Assembly (NCBI GenBank): GCA_963969595.1
Contig: OZ018416.1
Span: 17,190,065 to 17,254,064, forward strand
Length of the DNA: 64,000 bases
Source: Neckera pumila
Lineage: Eukaryota; Streptophyta; Bryopsida; Hypnales; Neckeraceae
Reading direction: 5' to 3'
Shown: in pieces, positions 62,201-64,000 of the stretch
Layout of the letters: each line of letters begins with the position of its first letter
Position numbering within the stretch: the stretch's first letter is position 1
Translations under genes and position numbers: made by a program
Notes under the pieces: model-generated
Databases searched by the model: none
Told to the model about the DNA's origin: nothing
The model's input: the letters and a program-made list of their open reading frames with translations, nothing else

Positions 62201-63892
62201 AGCCACTCTAGCTTTCATCAACCAATGCATGGCCTTTTCATCATGGTACTTCCTAGCCAATTGACGGGAATGAGCGCCCAGCTCTTGCGATGACAAATAA
62301 TTGATCCTTATACCAGACTCTGTAGACCTAGAGCCATGCTTCACAAGAGCACAACCCTCCCAAAGAACCCTAAGTCTGAAATCAAGAATTTGCACAATTT
62401 TTGAGCATTTATAGCAAGTGAAATCCTGAAACGATTCTCTTGTGCTACTTAAACGTTTACAGTGCACGTGGCAAAAGCAACCACTCACAAGAACTGTTTT
62501 ACCTTTAAATTCAAATTCTGCACCCGTATTGGGCTCTGATATCCAACACGTCCCAAGCTTTCAATCGTTTAGTTAGGAATCCACTCTGAAGAGCTTTCCT
62601 CCGTACTCAGTAAACTTCTTCCTAAATCCCTAGCACAACAACGACAAGATAGAATCAGAAAACATACCTAGCTGGGATTCCACTGTTGCTGCTTCATGTG
62701 AACTATTCAAAACACCAAACCAGGAGTAGAGGTCAGGCTGATCTCCAATGTTGGATTTCGACTTAATTGTTAGCCTCCCTCGTTTGCCAAAGCTCAAGGC
62801 AGTCAATGTGTTTCCCAAATTGTTTGCAGCAGCCCGATCTTCAACGCACTTGGTATGAATCAGCCCGTGGATGTGATTCTCAAGATTTGCTCTTAGGTTC
62901 CGTTTTGGTGGACACAGGAACAATAACTCTCCATCAATTTTGTAACGAACCTTATACCAAAACAACTTCACTTGTGAACACCCTACATCTCCCACTACTA
63001 CAAACGGAGGGTCAGTTGCAAAGATGGAGTCATTCACGCTCTGTAGAATGCTACAACCTTCATCCACAAGACGCCGATGCTCTTCGGGTGTAATCAATAA
63101 AGTTTTGTTTTTGGTGCCCTCCTTCGTAGGAAGATCATTGTAGAGAATGCCCTTCCTCTTGCACCACTGCCTAATGTGTAAAGTCGAGTGCAAGTGAGAC
63201 TTCTTAAAATTTGTAAATAAGCTCTGTATAGCATTGCAGGAGTGGTTGCCACTTGTACCTCCAATTTCTTTGTTGCACTCTTCGCAAAAAATCTTGACAA
63301 CTGCCACGCCGTGTTGATCATAAGTTTTCAGCTTCCACAGATGATCATCAAAGTCCATTGCCTGAAGCTCCCTCATCAGCTTGAACGCAGCGTGTTTGTA
63401 ATTTTCAATGATCTCGGAGGGTAGCAGCTTCGATTGAAGCAAACTGTTGACCACTTCAATTACTTCAAGCGAACTACTCCGTAAACCCACTTCATCCTCC
63501 TCCGATGTTGGTGCAACACCTGCTTCAAAATTGTTTGTTACAAGGAACTGGACTTCAGACCCCACTACGACGTCGTTACTGCTGGTTTCAGCAACAATTT
63601 TCTGTCGACATCGCTTTGGTGGTCCTCCCGCATCCTTATGCACAACAGAAATGACATACACACAATCCGTGACAGGATTCATAGCTTCAAAACCCTTGCA
63701 AATGCGACAGTGATCTTCGATGTCCCAGAACTAGAACGGCCAGTCTACGCATCCTCCCTCTTCCAACTGCAACCGCAAGTCGGCATAAGTGTCACCACTG
63801 TAGTAGAAGAAGGGACTCAGGAGCTCCGGGCATGCGGTCTCCTTTGCAAGTGCAAACAGCTTCGTCCTCAAATCAACGCCATCTTGTACAAC
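59210..63892 (-). pseudogene. Large transposase-like gene, multiply disrupted
   Basis: A colinear protein-coding remnant runs leftward from an exon start at 63892 (after TTTAG) and probably continues beyond the window. In order: a CEEC-x-H zinc-finger-like part (CEECNKEIGGTSGNHSC), CDLFALNFGGPSY, an RNase-H-like core with LAEDETKVKSCVSWDA and GHSTDGDSRRRQLM, VCADYVDIFLS, HLPVPLHLTGSDSCEIFFSK, ALEKAIPGEDG, and a tail with DTQWIDINSVICII ending FVSKNT. A clear intron lies at 62667-62536. In-frame stops include TAG at 63731, 60416 and 60158, TGA near 59513, and at least five between 61273 and 61008. Single-base frameshifts lie near 61905 and 60490. A CACTA mini-element interrupts the frame at 60657-60833. 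The layout matches a multi-copy, transposon-derived gene family of early land plants and streptophyte algae, as I remember it. The superfamily is not identified. Confidence 0.8.
60657..60833. mobile_element. CACTA-type foldback MITE with TCT target duplication
   Basis: The element is 177 bp. It begins CACTACAAAAGAAAGGGGTG and ends CATCCCTTTCTCTTGTAGTG, and the arms pair almost along the whole length through AAGTAGTGTCCTAGACATCA. It is flanked by TCT at 60654-60656 and TCT at 60834-60836. CACTA ends and a 3-bp target duplication are the marks of the CACTA (En/Spm) superfamily. It sits inside the coding part of the transposase-like pseudogene. Confidence 0.93.
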
Positions 63893-64000
63893 CTAAACTC
63901 TAAGATAGCAACCCAACATTACAGCGACAAACAAAAACACACCCTAAACAAGAGTGACTGCACAACGGCAATGGTAATAATGCCAGAACCCTAGAAATGG

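Overview
The window is nuclear DNA of a land plant or close streptophyte relative. The evidence is spliced genes with GT-AG introns and plant-type families: a mitochondrial branched-chain keto-acid dehydrogenase E1 alpha, a PX-PH phospholipase D of the zeta type and a type II metacaspase. Telomere-like CCCTAAA motifs lie near genes, and there are hAT and CACTA transposon remains. An early-diverging plant such as a bryophyte or fern is plausible from the bacterial-type glutamine synthetase and the nearly intron-free PLD zeta, but I cannot name the species.

Layout. Positions 1-2700 are AT-rich and hold a dispersed repeat. 2756-9195 (-) is BCKDH E1 alpha in nine coding exons, with its first intron tripled by tandem duplication and a 77-bp hairpin repeat array just upstream. 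10-16.7 kb is repeat-rich AT sequence with a 328-bp tandem duplication and a large inverted repeat. 16.7-17.8 kb holds a broken BAH-domain gene fragment, followed by an hAT transposase interrupted by one stop codon (18.1-20.3 kb) and a GC-rich tandem repeat. 21.3-26.7 kb is gene-poor and contains a 582-bp terminal-inverted-repeat element.

27013-33842 (+) is a 13-exon glutamine synthetase of the bacterial GlnT type. 35001-35537 (-) is an unrecognised coiled-coil protein with an internal repeat. 35.7-44 kb is gene-poor and holds at least four small inverted-repeat elements, one with a clear TAA target duplication. 46357-50207 (+) is PLD zeta in two coding exons, behind a long and partly duplicated leader. 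51870-54709 (+) is a four-exon type II metacaspase. 59210-63892 (-) is a large transposase-like pseudogene with many stops and frameshifts, and a 177-bp CACTA mini-element is inserted in its coding sequence with a TCT target duplication.

The four recognisable genes serve unrelated cell functions (branched-chain amino acid breakdown, nitrogen assimilation, phosphatidic acid signalling, proteolysis). I see no operon-like logic or coordinated system. The unusual content is in the mobile DNA and in gene-structure changes.
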